Source: Xestospongia bergquistia
Taxonomy: Eukaryota; Porifera; Demospongiae; Haplosclerida; Petrosiidae
NCBI GenBank assembly: GCA_963965975.1
Contig: OZ014418.1
Span: 5,406,775-5,470,774, forward strand
DNA: 64,000 nt
Direction of reading: 5' to 3'
This document shows, piece after piece, positions 20,720-32,485 of the stretch. Both the position numbers and the translations under genes were made by a program. The notes beneath the pieces were generated by a model, which worked only from the letters and a program-made list of their open reading frames with translations, was not told the DNA's origin and ran no database searches. How positions within the stretch are numbered: position 1 is the stretch's first letter; the number at the start of each line of letters is the position of its first letter.

Positions 20720-22230
20720 CTTAGTTGGATATACCATCAAATTTCATCAACATGTGCAAAATTATATATTCAGACTCAAAGTTTAGAATCAAAATGTCTG
20801 ACGGTTTTTCTAACCTTATTCCTCAGAGCATTGGAGTCAAACAAGGCTGCCCTCTAAGCCCATGTTGTCCATGTTACTTTTGTTTCAGTTATAAAAATAT
20901 GTTCTTAGCAGGACCAATCCTACCTGAGGAAGTGAAAGCAAAGTTACAAAGACTACATATGGCATCCTGAAGAAACTGAACCCACAAGGAAACATCTTAG
21001 CAATCCTCTATGAAATCTGTACAAGAAACAGGAAAATTCCAAGCCAGTGGAAAACCAGCCACATGATACTAATACACAAGAAGGGCAGAACAAATGACCT
21101 TAGTAACTGGAGACCAATCAACCTGCAGAAGACAACATACAAGATCTATGCAAGCCATTATTGCCAGACAATTAGCAATATGGACAACAGAGACTAATTC
21201 ATTCTCCCCACGCCAGAAAGGCTTCTTACCAATTGACAGTTGCCTTGAACACACCATCATACAATTGTCCCTTCAACACGCCTGTAGAAGAAAAAAAAGC
21301 AACATCACCATTATCTGGCTGGACCTAAAAGATGCCTTCGAATCAGCAAACACCCTGACAGCAACCAATGGATCAGAAATGGTGACTACACCTCCTTCTC
21401 TGCCTACAGGTTCGCCATAAAGGCTATACTGAACCTCCTACTGACTAAAACAACCCAGAAAAGAATAGTGTCGTCAATGCCACAATCAACCAGAGACCCT
21501 GGCCCACATCCTCAACCACTGTCCCCCATTTGTAGATATGATAAGACCTAGACACAACAATATCGTCAAACGACTCACAAGAGCCTTCTAGATGATGCTG
21601 GATATGTCTACAATGAGCAAGTCATACCCGGAGACACTAATAAGTCTTAAACTGGACCTAGTCGTATTAAACCCCACAGCCAAAACAGCCACAGTTGTCG
21701 ATGTAACCATTTCTTTTGACACAGAACAGACAATTGCAGATGCAAGGAAAGAAAAGTAACCAAATATACACAACTCAAACCACTACTCAAAAAGAAAGGC
21801 TACACCAAGGTCACTATAGGAGCATTTGTCATAGGAAGCCTCGGTTCCTGGGACCCTGAAAATGAAGAAATCATCAAAACCCTCAGAATCAACCAAGGCT
21901 ACATCAAATACAATTGAGGACAGTCAGGCTATCCAAGCTTAGGAATACGTTAAGAAGTGTTCATAGTGGGTGCTCTAGGATCATGGGATCCGTTGAATAA
22001 GAACACTTTGTCAAAACTAAAAATAGGACCCAAGTATGCCAAGCTGTTTTAAAAGTTGTGTGTTGTTGATCACACAGAATCTGGAAGGCAAGCCTTTAGG
22101 GACTCATCTAATTGGAGCTTCATTTAACAAATAACTTAACATTTTATGATATGTACTAAATATTGTATCTATTTCATTTCCTCTGATTTTTTGAGAGGTT
22201 TAGGCTGGCGACAGCCATATAATACTTGTA
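20720..22230 (+). mobile_element. Degenerate RLE-type non-LTR retrotransposon, fragment group 3
   Basis: Contains RT pieces (SIGVKQGCPLSP, 20725-20880), a 5' RT segment with NRKIPSQWKTSHMILIHKK and LSNWRPINLQKTTYKIYAS (about 20960-21160), WLDLKDAFESAN, and an endonuclease-end scrap with GSLGSWDPENEE (about 21830-21870). A second, shorter ALGSWDPL scrap follows. The 3' UTR has the conserved stem-loop at 22203-22216. RT motifs are out of order and interrupted by stops. The piece belongs to the same family as fragment group 1. Confidence 0.75.
22203..22216 (+). other. Conserved 3' UTR stem-loop of the RLE retrotransposon, copy 2
   Basis: GGCTGGCGACAGCC matches the element at 18337-18350 except for one loop base (GCAA to GCGA). 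The stem is preserved while the surrounding UTR differs. Confidence 0.55.
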
Positions 22231-22233
22231 TTT

Positions 22234-23930
22234 TTGTATAGCCCTGTCTTTTACTATATATTTTATGAAAAGAACGTTTCAACTGTTCTTTCAAGTTTAC
22301 AGAGGTACCTTTTCATGACATTGTCACAAATTAGGACACATTTTTACCCAACTCCTTCTGTGATGGTACAAGGATACTTGTTTTACTCTAGGAGCCGAAG
22401 ATCAGATGAATCAGTTTTGATGTATGTAGCTGAGCTAAAAAAATAGCTGAGTTCTGTATCTTTGGAGATACACTTGAACCAATGCTCCGCGATCGTATCG
22501 TTTGCGGAATAGGTAACGAATGCTGGCAGCATTGCCTACTCAGTGAGGAAGATGTCACTATAAGAGTGCTATGAAGATTGTTCTAGCACTAGAATTAGCA
22601 GACAGCCAGATAAAAGAGCTGCAAGGTGCTACAAGGATACACCAAATTCGCAAGCCATAGCAATTGCAGAGACCCAGGTGACAAGACACACTTCCACAGA
22701 GTTTACCGTGTTATTGTTGTAGCAGAAAACACAAGCTCAAGGAGTGTTGGTTTAAGGACTCAGAATGTCACTTTTGTCATAAGAAAGTACACGTCAAAAA
22801 TTTGCCGAAAGAAGACAAGGAGCCAACAAGGTAAACATATGGCAACCCCACATGGTACAAACAGTGTTGCTGAACCAGTGGAAGTGGAGTATCCTTTGCA
22901 TGCTCTCACTACAGGCAAAAAATGACACGGTAGCCACGCTGCATATGAGAGGCTATGGCCCATAAAAGGCTGGCTCCATTGTTCAAGTTCACTAACACAA
23001 TGTTAAAGACATATACAGGACAACAAATTAAAGTTTTAGGATCTATAAATGTCAATGTGACCTACCAGAATCAAAAGAGACAGTTACCGTTGCTAGTAGT
23101 TTCAGGAGATGGTCCATCACTGTTAGACCGAGGCTGGCTACAACAGATAAAACTGGACTGGTCTCAGTACTACAGATCGTCTACACCCATGGGAATGGCC
23201 AGAACATCCATGGTCACAGTTACATGCAGATTATGCAGTTCCATTTCTGGGTACAATGTTTCTTATCGTTGTGGATGCCTGTTCGAAATGACTAGAAGTT
23301 ATACTAGAAGTTATGCCTGTAAGTTCTGCTATAGCTCTGTCAACAATTGAACAGTTCAGATCTATATTCTGAATACATGGTTTACCTGAAGTGCTAGTGA
23401 CTGATAACGGCACTGTATTTACAAGTAGTGAATTGATGGAATGTATGAAGAGAAATGAAATATGGCATGTTAAATCTACTCCGTATCACCCGGCATCTAC
23501 TGGTCTGGCAGAGAGAGAGAGCTGTTCAAACATTCAAGGAAAGCATGAAAAAACAATCAAAAGACTCTCTCAACACTCATATAGGTTCTTTTCTCTTCAG
23601 CTATTGTATTACTCCTCATACAACAACCAGCACTAGCCCAGCTGAACTCTTATTCGGTAGACTTCCACGCTCACATTTGGATTTATTGAAGCCAACCTTA
23701 GGCGAGAAGAGTGCATAAGAAGTTAGAAAAGAAGAAAGAAAGCCATGATATTCGTTCTAAAGAGAGAAAATTTCAGATTGGTGACTCAGTATTTACTTAG
23801 ATTTTCAAGATCGCTCCAGATCGTAAACATTGGCTCTCTGGAAAAATTACATCTGTCAAAGGTCAATGTTCCTATTTAGTAGAACTTGAGGATGGACAAA
23901 TTGCAGATTCCATCTAGTTGAAAGGAGAAT
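22234..23930 (+). mobile_element. Broken Ty3-type LTR retrotransposon (gag, protease and integrase parts)
   Basis: A gag-like segment is followed by a zinc-knuckle region (CYCCSRKHKLKEC, then CHFCHKKVH). A post-protease segment with PLLVVSGDGPSLLDRGWLQ is typical of Ty3-type pol just before RT. Integrase core follows (VLVTDNGTVFTSSE; STPYHPASTGLAER) and its C-terminal side (SPAELLFGRLPRSHLDLLKP). The RT/RNase H region is absent, so an internal deletion joins protease to integrase. Stops and frameshifts are frequent. No LTRs were identified. Confidence 0.8.
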
Positions 23931-25480
23931 AATACCATCTTAATCTATAAAAAAGTAGACCTTAGTGATCCTACCATCTGGTGACCTATTGCTCTAAAAA
24001 ACAAAAGGTGTCGGTACCTCAGAATTGTCTGGTCTGCCTTAAGAAATGGTTTTGGAACAATATCCCACCATCTATTATTTGATATGCTAAATAGATTGGA
24101 TGTGTCATCTGACTTTATTAATGTGTGTAAATATATATATTCAGGCTCAAAATTTAGAGTCAAAACGTCAAACAGTTTCTCCAACTTTATTCCTCAAAAC
24201 TTCGGAGTAAAACAAGGCTGTCCATTAAGCCTATGGTTGTTCAATCTTATTATCAAAGTTCTACTAATTGGTCTTGATAATATGGATGTGGGCTACACTT
24301 TCAACAACTGTCTGCATTTAAATTATTCGGCATATGTAAATGACCTATGTATAATAGGTAAAACTGAGGACGAAATCCAACATATGATTAGTAAAATTAA
24401 GAAGTTTTGTGATTAGGCTCTATTGAAATTCAATATTGATAAATGTGCAGTGTTATCCATCATCAAAACTAAATCAAAGAAGTATGTTAAAACTTTCACT
24501 CCATCTTTACAGGGTCAGCTCATTAAATCTCTAAAATGGTCTGATTGTTATCAGTATTTGGGTATTTCATTGGGACATGTTGGATCAGCTTCTTTGAAAG
24601 ATTTAGCAAATAAAATAGTTAAAGAATTCAACTGGTCATTAATGAGCAACTCATACACTGTAAACAAAGAAGATAGCTGACAAATGTTTTATCAGAAATG
24701 TCATACCAGTCAAGATCTCATAATTATTACAAGCCAAAGACTGACCAGGGGTGAACATACCACTTACTTAGTAAATGTCCTGTCATTAATGATTGGATAT
24801 ACAATGGAAAATACATGACCTTCGCAGAATATAGATTCGCTATTAAACCTTGGCTCAATATTTTACCTACTAAGACTATTGCAAGAAGAGCTGGGACAAA
24901 GCAAGTTGATGCAAAGTGGCAAAAGTGCAAACTGATACCTTCATAATAGTTGCATTAGGATCATGGGATCCATTATATAAGAAAAGTCTATCAAAACTAA
25001 ATTGGCTCATAATTCGCTCATTATCAGATGTCAATATGTTGGAACTTCCAAATTTTATGAGACCTTTAATTGAGTCAGAGACACATAATGTTTTAAAGAA
25101 TTTGAGCAACAATACAAATTCTGATATATATATTATGATTTGTGCATACCTGGCCACACAAAAGAAGATATTCAATATAAAGTAGATGAATTATATAAAT
25201 CCATCCTAAACTTAAACTTGACCACAGTCCAGTGCTAAAATGGCAAGACCATTACAAGTACTTAAAGATCTAAAAGAAAAACTATTAGACAAAATGAGAA
25301 AATAATACTCAACCCTAACTGACTGGGAAAAATAGAAGCTATTAACACATTGTACTGATGGATATAAAGTATCACATTAATGCAGCTTTGCTAAATAGAA
25401 CATGGTTTATGAAGATGGATTCCTGAATCAGACAAATAGTGAAAAAGGCTTTAAAGTTACAAAAAAGAACATCAAGTGTC
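23931..25480 (+). mobile_element. Degenerate RLE-type non-LTR retrotransposon, fragment group 4
   Basis: The RT core from 24084 contains GVKQGCPLSLWLFNLIIKVL. The catalytic box has mutated to YVND (AYVNDLCII). A post-RT segment (SDCYQYLGISLGHVG) follows to 24680. A C-terminal scrap at 24916-25185 carries ALGSWDPLYKKSLSKL. The zinc-motif region is reduced, and the element is dead. Confidence 0.75.
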
Positions 25481-25499
25481 TTTCTTTGAAAATTAATAT

Positions 25500-26340
25500 T
25501 AAAAATTCTATCCAATGAACTTAAAAAAACAGTTAAATGATGCACTACAAGATAGATTTGCATGTGGACTAAGGAGCAAAAGTATTCAAAAAGGGTTGCT
25601 AACAGAGGACAACCTAATGTTTGTAATGGAAGCTGCAGACAAGAACTCAAAGTCCCTACAAGGATCAGAAGGGATAGTACAAAAGATAACACAGCTCTCC
25701 CAGAAGCCCAAAGACAAAGGGGGAAGAGAGACCTGCTATCAGTGTGGAGACCCATTTCAAGGAAAGATGTTTTCAATAGTGGTTAATGCATACTCTAAAC
25801 AGCCTGAAATATTTGAAATGTCAAACTCAACAGTATTAGCAACAATAGCTACTTTATGAAGATTGTTTTCATCTTATGGATTACCTCATCAACTGGTCTC
25901 AGATAATGGACTGCAATTTACCTCTTGAGAATTTAGTATCTTCCTTAAGGAAAACGATGTGAAGCATATCTGCTGCTCACCCTCACCCTTAGCAGAACGC
26001 TTTGTTCAGACTTTCAAGCAAGCCATGAAAGCCAGTGCAAATAATAACAAGAGTTTATAGCATCATCTGACTAACTTTCTTTTTACCTATCACCACATGT
26101 AACTACTAATAGAACACCATGTATAATGTTTCTTAACTGAAGTTGAGAATGGAACAGTAGTTGTCAACATAACAATGCTATAGATGATGCATTCATGAAG
26201 TTGCCATCACAGAACAGAAAAGAAGAACCACATTTCATTCAAGAAAGAATTAGTCACAGAATCTTGGTATCCCACTTGTAATTCCTGACGACTTACTCAA
26301 CCCCAACAGCAACAACTACTTAACTTAATTGGGAAGAATG
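25500..26340 (+). mobile_element. Second broken Ty3-type LTR element (gag knuckle joined to integrase)
   Basis: A gag end (QLNDALQDRFACGLRSKSIQ, zinc knuckle CYQCGDPF) runs directly into integrase core (VVNAYSKQPEIFEM; GLPHQLVSDNGLQFTS; LAERFVQTFKQAMKAS), so protease, RT and RNase H are deleted. Stops interrupt the integrase. It is separate from the copy at 22.2-23.9 kb and has different gag and integrase sequence. Confidence 0.75.
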
Positions 26341-26600
26341 TAATATGTTTACTACAATCCAAATATGGTCTTGTAGACTTGTTAATTAGTATAAACTATT
26401 GTTATTGACACTTATCTATTTGTGGTTCAGTAAGTCAACTCTTAGCACAATTATTTCTTATTCAATTTTAGTCTTTTGTTATTCCACTTATATTTAAGTG
26501 GATCTCTTTTGTTGAAATATACACATTTAAGTTGATATCTATGTAAAATTAACAAGATATCACATAACAATGAAAATCAATATCAAAAATTCTATCTGAA
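26341..26600. other. AT-rich interval
   Basis: No recognisable feature. Possibly the 3' remains of the preceding LTR element. Confidence 0.35.
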
Positions 26601-28287
26601 TATTCCACAGAGACTCTGCCCAAAATGCAAGTCACAGTCAGAAACTCTAAAGTCATGTTCTAAATGCATGTACTCCAAATGCAGTATTAATGAAAAGAAA
26701 AGCATAACATCTTTGCCAGATTAACCAAAGCTACACCATCAGAACTAGGAAACAAATATAAAAAAATATCCCAAACTCCTTGGGAGATCTGAGACCAGAC
26801 CTAACAGTAATCAACAAAGAAACAGATTAAATTACTATAATAGGCGTGACCATCCCCTTTGAATCAGATGGTGGCCTTTACCAAGGCTAGAAGTAACAAA
26901 AACAACAAAATACTCATCATTGATAGACTGACTTAAAACCCAACTCTATGATAAAAATGGTATTTATGAAACATTCATCGTCAGAGCTCTCAGCTCATGG
27001 GACACACAAAACAAAAAAATGCTAAAAGCTACAAGAAACAAGTGAAAATATTTGTATATGCTGACAGCATCTGTTTAATTGGTCAAATAAAGAATGATAT
27101 CCAAAGTTCCCTAGATATGGACAAAACATACCAATGAAGTTATAGATTTCCCATGAGATGAACAATATAAATTCTGGTATATGCTGATGATTTGTGTGTA
27201 CTTGGACACACAAAAGAAGACATTCAATATAAATTAAATGAATTGTACAAATTTACAAAATAGGCAGGAATATCATTCAACCCATCCAAATACGCCCCCT
27301 TGTCAATGATTAATAACAAAGGAAGAAGATATGTTGAGTTGTTCAAACCTGAAGTTAAACTTGACCACATCCCAGTGCTAAAATGACGAGACCATTACAA
27401 GTATTTAGGTATTGAGATAGAGAGAGAATGATTAGGGCATAATAAAGATCTAAAAGAAAAGTTATTAGACAAAACAACAAAACAAATAAACTCTACCCAA
27501 ACAGAATGGGAAACAGAAGCTGTTAATACATTTGTACTGACGGGTACAGAATATCACATTAATGCAGCTTTACTAAATAAAACATGGCTTATGAAAATGG
27601 ATTCCCAAGTCAGACAAGTAGTAAAAAAGCTTTAAATTACAAAAGAACATCAAGTATCTTTCTCCACACAGCAAAGAAGTATGAACGATTAGGTGTTATT
27701 TCAGTAGAGGACCACTGGCCTTTGATTTCACTGATTGGCAGAAAGTAGAAGCTATCAATATTTTGTACATCCAGATACTACTATATGAGGATGAGATGTC
27801 CACATTTTATGGTCAGCAGTAAGAAAATCACTCCAAAAATTAAATCTATATCCAATGAGAGTATGACCTTGACTCACTCTATTGGAATTGTGGTCACAAT
27901 AGACTCCCACAGGAATCAATGAACTAATTAATGAAGATCATCAAGAGATACATTTAAATCAATCAAAGAAATCTCAGGATCAAAGTAGAGAACTTCATCT
28001 TGTAAGTCAAAACCCAATAGGAAAGTTTTGGCCAGATGTACCTTTTATCTGTGACACTGTATGTAAATGAATCAAGAAAGTACACAATACCATATATCCA
28101 AAATGTGGAATAGGACCTAACACTCTGGTCCATGCTTTGATTGAATGCACAATGAATGCTGGACGAGGACCTATCACAACACTATGGTAGAGAGATGTAG
28201 CAAAGCTATCTCAACAGGAATAGAGCTAATCTTTTATGGATCAAATGATCTTAAACTCTCTAGGACAACTATGACCAGACTTAGTAC
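26601..28287 (+). mobile_element. Degenerate RLE-type non-LTR retrotransposon, fragment group 5
   Basis: Scraps include an endonuclease-end fragment near 26840-27010, an RT YADD-region remnant (ILVYADDLCVLGHTKEDIQY, about 27174-27233), a thumb segment with HYKYLGIEIERE (about 27390-27430) and a short Cys/His piece near 28060-28150. All are interrupted by stops. This is the oldest-looking fragment group. Confidence 0.65.
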
Positions 28288-28690
28288 TCGGCATCACCTG
28301 TCATTAAGGCAAGCAAAACCTGAAGATTTCTCAACAAGAGGAAGGATTCAATGACATCACCTGTCATTAACACAAGCAAGAACCTGAAGATCTCCCAACA
28401 AGAGGAAGGATTCAATGACATCACCTGTTATTAACCCAAGCAAGAACCTGAAGATTTCTCAACAAGAGGAAGGATTCAATGACATCACCTGTCATTAACA
28501 CAAGCAAGAACCTGAAGATCTCCCAACAAGAGGAAGGATTCAATGACATCACTTGTCATTAATGCAAGCAAGAACCTGAAGATCTCCTAACAAGAAGGAT
28601 TCAGTGACATCACGTGTCCTTAATGCAAGCAAGAACCTTAAGGTCGTCCAACAAGAGGAAGGATTTACTGACGTGACCTGTCCCAAATGC
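28288..28690. repeat. 64-bp minisatellite, about six copies
   Basis: The unit carries GACATCACCTGTCATTAA...AAGCAAGAACCTGAAGAT...CAACAAGAGGAAGGATTCAAT. The GACATCAC phase mark occurs at 28353, 28417, 28481, 28545, 28606 and 28670, giving spacings of 64, 64, 64, 61 and 64. The outer copies are the most degenerate, as is usual for arrays growing from the middle. Confidence 0.9.
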
Positions 28691-29278
28691 AAGAAAGAGA
28701 AACAATTCAATGACATGAACTTGATTCGTAAAATTGTTGTAATTTTCAAGTAATGAAAAGGATGATCTGGTTAAAAGAGATGATGAGTAAACATCTATTT
28801 TACTGACAGATATGTTTGGAGGAGGTTAAAGGAGGAGGAGTGAGTTGCTAACCAATATATATGATCAAAGAAATAACTTCTATAAAGATAGTTAATAACC
28901 AATGTCTCCATTAATAACCACAAAACATTGGAAAATAATCTCCAGTCAAAGGTTCCTCCTAAAAGATATCATTGAAACAATTGATAATGGAGGAAGCTCC
29001 AGAAGGTTTACAGAGCTAACAGGAATAATGTTAATGATGATATCTTTTAACTACTTAGTACACATTGAATAATGAAAAGTTTAAAGAAGCTAGGTGAAGT
29101 GTTACTAAGAAGAGTTTTCTGAACCTCTATGCTTTGATCAGTCGTGCCCAAAATCATAGTGCTTGTGGGAATATAAATAGTTACTTTCCATGACCATGGG
29201 TAAATTTCATTGTCATTTTCAATAGTCATACACAACAATACAATAAAATAATGAATAGTTGACTAGTTGTGTATTTAG
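28691..29278. other. AT-rich interval before the unknown three-exon gene
   Basis: No supported gene. It may hold the 5' end of the gene whose exons begin at 29279. Confidence 0.4.
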
Positions 29279-29741
29279 AACAAACAGAGTCATCATCTGA
29301 TAATGACTCAGAGTTTAATGACACATCAAGTAAAGATGTTGAGGAAGAAGCTAGTGGGTCATCTTACAGGAGTAAAGAAATACCAAAGAAAAGTATGTGT
29401 TCATAAACAGTATAAATTAGAATGTTTACTTCATAAATGTAGAGTTTAAGAGACAAAATAATGAAGCCAGTGTTTCTGATCAGTCTGATAAAAGAGACCA
29501 GTTGTCAAGAGAACCTCTGGTTTATAATACATCACCTCATGATTATATGAAACAAGAAGTACATAAGGAACAAATTAGTAAGTATAAGTTAAAAATAGAT
29601 TATAATTAGTATTGTCTGTTATAGGAGAAAAGAGACAAAGATCAGAAAGTAATGATTCAAATCAATGTGATGAAGATCATTTACCTCAAAAGCAAAAAGT
29701 GTCTAAGAAACATAAATCATATGACATATCTATTGGACATG
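29279..29741 (+). CDS. Unknown charged, Ser-rich protein, three internal exons
   Basis: Exons 29279-29392 (114 nt), 29443-29577 (135 nt) and 29625-29741 (117 nt) have GT-AG borders, introns of about 50 bp and identical phase-1 junctions, and stay open when joined. The sequence is acidic and basic by turns (TESSSDNDSEF; KFKRQNNEASVSDQSD; KQKVSKKHKSYD), as in disordered nuclear proteins. Neither the start nor the terminal exon was found. A possible continuation near 29790 (LSELRRAL) runs into a stop. It lies on the strand opposite to gene B, inside its first intron. It may be a nested gene or the tail of an insertion; function unknown. Confidence 0.5.
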
Positions 29742-31300
29742 GTAAGGAACCTGCAAGTGGAAAGACTTGCCAAAGAAAAATACTCTGTCTGAGTTGAGAA
29801 GAGCGCTTCATTAAAAAAAGGTGTTTTATGCATGGAATGTAAGGTGAGGTATTTCCTTTCTTATTAAATGCAATTAGCGCTGAAGTACACTTTAAGTTTA
29901 TTCATTATTTTGTTCATGTGCATATCATGTGTACACACCACGTTTTCTCTCATGTTCATGAAGACGCCTAAGAGAAAGTGACTAAGGTCACATATAAAGG
30001 AGGTTGTTGCGAGTGACAATGACTATTTGAAGAACTCATCAGGTGTAAATGGCTCAAGATCTCTGAAACAATGCCTGTTAGTTGATGATTCTGATCATGA
30101 AGCCATCAGACGGAAAATCTACTACCTTTATCAGGCATTCTCAGTCTTCCTTCATTGTTAAAACTTTTTTATAGAATCTTGGTGGCTTTATAGCTGCCTT
30201 CAATTGCAAAAGACAATACCTGGTTATTATTTTAATAATAATTGTTATAATAGAACATCTGTTCCTATAATTAGAACTGTAATTTAGAATTTTCACATGA
30301 CAGATGGTTGACTTCTCAAGGCAAAAATTGTTATGTATTAAATCCTCGAAGGTGTGCAATTTGAAGTATGTCAAAGGTATGCCATTGAAAACGTATGGAA
30401 TTTTCTAGTTTGCTACTTTCTTGTGGCACTAGAGAGTCAAATTTTATACATAAAATGCGTGTTTGCAAGTCGAATTGATTGGTGCAAGTCCCATGTGGAT
30501 ACCACATAAAACGGCAAAGTTATTCACGTGTCTGGGTGGCTCTTCTCAACTTGGACATAGTATAGTTAGCACATGGTCCAAACAAGAATGTGAAACATGT
30601 CAGGTGATAAAAGAGTGCTATTTCAGAATATAACATTTGTTGTCTGTGTATTTGTTGCTAGAGAATGCATAGTTTCTGAGTTGTAGTTATTAAAAAATAC
30701 TTAATCAGGGTAACAAACTTATTAACAGATAATGAACAAACAAACAAACAAACTACTTCACAGTTACCAAATCTCACAACAACAATAAATCTTTGTCATA
30801 TTAAAATGATGAGCATGACTGAAAAAAAATTCTCTTGCTTTAGCCATAGAATAAAGGAGGAGAGAAGGATGAAAAAGTACTTAAAAGTTATATATACAAT
30901 TAGTATGAAAAACACTCTTATAAGCAGATGGTATGCATTTCTAAATAGTTTGTTCTGAATAAACTATCAGTGAAAGCAAGTCTCCCATTGGAATTAGCTC
31001 AACTAACTCTGTCACAAAGAAAAATGACTTAATAAACGTGTTAAAAACTTGTGACATAATTACATTCCAGCCATAATGAGGTTCTGTTTTCTGTCCTTCT
31101 TTCCTCCTTTTTCTATGGTAAGGACACCTACACCATATATGTACATGTTCTAAGACCAGATATAACAATTAATGTACATGTTCCAAGACCAGACATAACA
31201 ACAATACCGTCTAGTAAATACTAGCTGCTTTACAACTTTAACTAAATTAAAATGCTGAACAAACAAAACATGTAGTAGATACAGACAAGAATTGACTTAC
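29742..31300. other. 3' part of the giant intron's insert and flank
   Basis: No convincing exon. Near 31141-31200 a ~45-bp segment (GTACATGTTC.AAGACCAGA) is duplicated in tandem. Confidence 0.4.
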
Positions 31301-31674
31301 TAAGGACATCCAACGACGACTTTAAAAAACAGCACAAACGTCATCACCAGTGCATAGACTGCTACAAAGAGCTCAGCATAAATAATAGAGACACAGACAC
31401 CGCTACGTCCCAGATGTATCCTAGGATAGACTGTATCGTTATCGCCTACAGGATCAGCGTAGAGAACACAATGACCGTATGTATCGTTAGCATCACTGCC
31501 GTAGATTGTATAATCAAAGATTTGTCGGTGTTTCTCTATAAATGTGCCAAAAGAGATTAAGGAGAATAAAAACACAATCAGAAATACGAGTCCCACGATA
31601 AAATTAGCAACACGAGCTCTCTTGTTCCTGTGTCTACGAGAGTGATTTTCACCGGATTGTTGTCGAACAACCAT
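31301..31674 (-). CDS. TMEM179-like protein B, exon 1
   Basis: The ATG at 31672-31674 opens a 374-nt exon ending in phase 2 (CCT TA|GTAAGT). It encodes a basic N-terminus, helix 1 (IVGLVFLIVFLFSLISFGTF), an extracellular loop with GHCVLYAD, and helix 2. The loop motif C-x-L-Y/F-A matches the other TMEM179-like genes here. The next homologous, phase-matched exon on this strand is 14819-14947. It begins 97 bp after the stop codon of the tandem gene at 31772-33084, so the two genes are packed head to tail. Confidence 0.8.
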
Positions 31675-31771
31675 GTTGAACGTGTATATAGCGTCGAGGC
31701 AAAATCAGGGCACTGAGACATTAATTAGAACGTATTTGGTAATAATGACATAATCAATTTGGAAAATAAAA

Positions 31772-32427
31772 TTAATCATTATATTCGTGGTCTTCCTTCA
31801 AGCTTTTTGCTTGGCTTTCTCTATAGTAGTATATGATAATACATACCACGTTGAAGATAGATACACCAAGTAAAATGCCAAACCCCAACCATGCAGCAGT
31901 CTATAAAGATGGATAGCATTAAAAAATATGACATAATAACAACATAACATTATAGCCTGATCCTTGTTATCAACATCTATTGAGTACTTAGACTGTTATG
32001 GCCCTGCCTTCACATAGAGAGGAAGGGGCTACTATACAATAGACTGGCTATACTTATATCAACTAACCTCAGCAGTTTGTATATCTTTGAAAAATGTGAC
32101 AGTGCCTTTATCTTCACTTTCTCGTGCAATAGGAACAGTATATTTTTCACATCTGTGTAGATATAAGAAGATATCAAATGGTTCTTTTATTAATCATTTT
32201 AAATGTGCATAGTGATTTATTTCAGAACTAAAATTATTGTGGATATTTCAGGATATATGTCTACATGACTACATTGACGCACCCAATGTTTTGTTTGCTA
32301 TAAAAGTCCTTCAGATCTTGACAAGTGAAGCTCAGTCCCACACTGATGACAATACTACTAGTGAAAGAGAGTAGCATCATCAATATCATTGCAATTAGCT
32401 CCAAATTGAGAGGGAAAATGTTAATTC

Positions 32428-32485
<58 letters not shown>

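Larger units (their letters stand above)
14948..31300 (-). other. Giant first intron of TMEM179-like gene B
   Basis: About 16.35 kb lies between the exon 1 donor (GTAAGT on the minus strand, 31295-31300) and the exon 2 acceptor (AG at 14948-14949). Neighbouring introns are mostly 45-100 bp. It is filled with a U2 snRNA-like gene, retroelement debris, a minisatellite and an unknown three-exon gene. The enlargement is best explained by serial transposon insertion. A scaffold misjoin cannot be excluded without long reads or cDNA. Confidence 0.65.

Noticed and set aside
22234-26340. Endogenous retrovirus
   Set aside because: Gag and integrase text is of Ty3-type LTR retrotransposons, and no envelope-like frame was seen.
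28288-28690. CRISPR-like repeat array
   Set aside because: Adjacent 64-bp units without unique spacers in animal DNA; it is a minisatellite.
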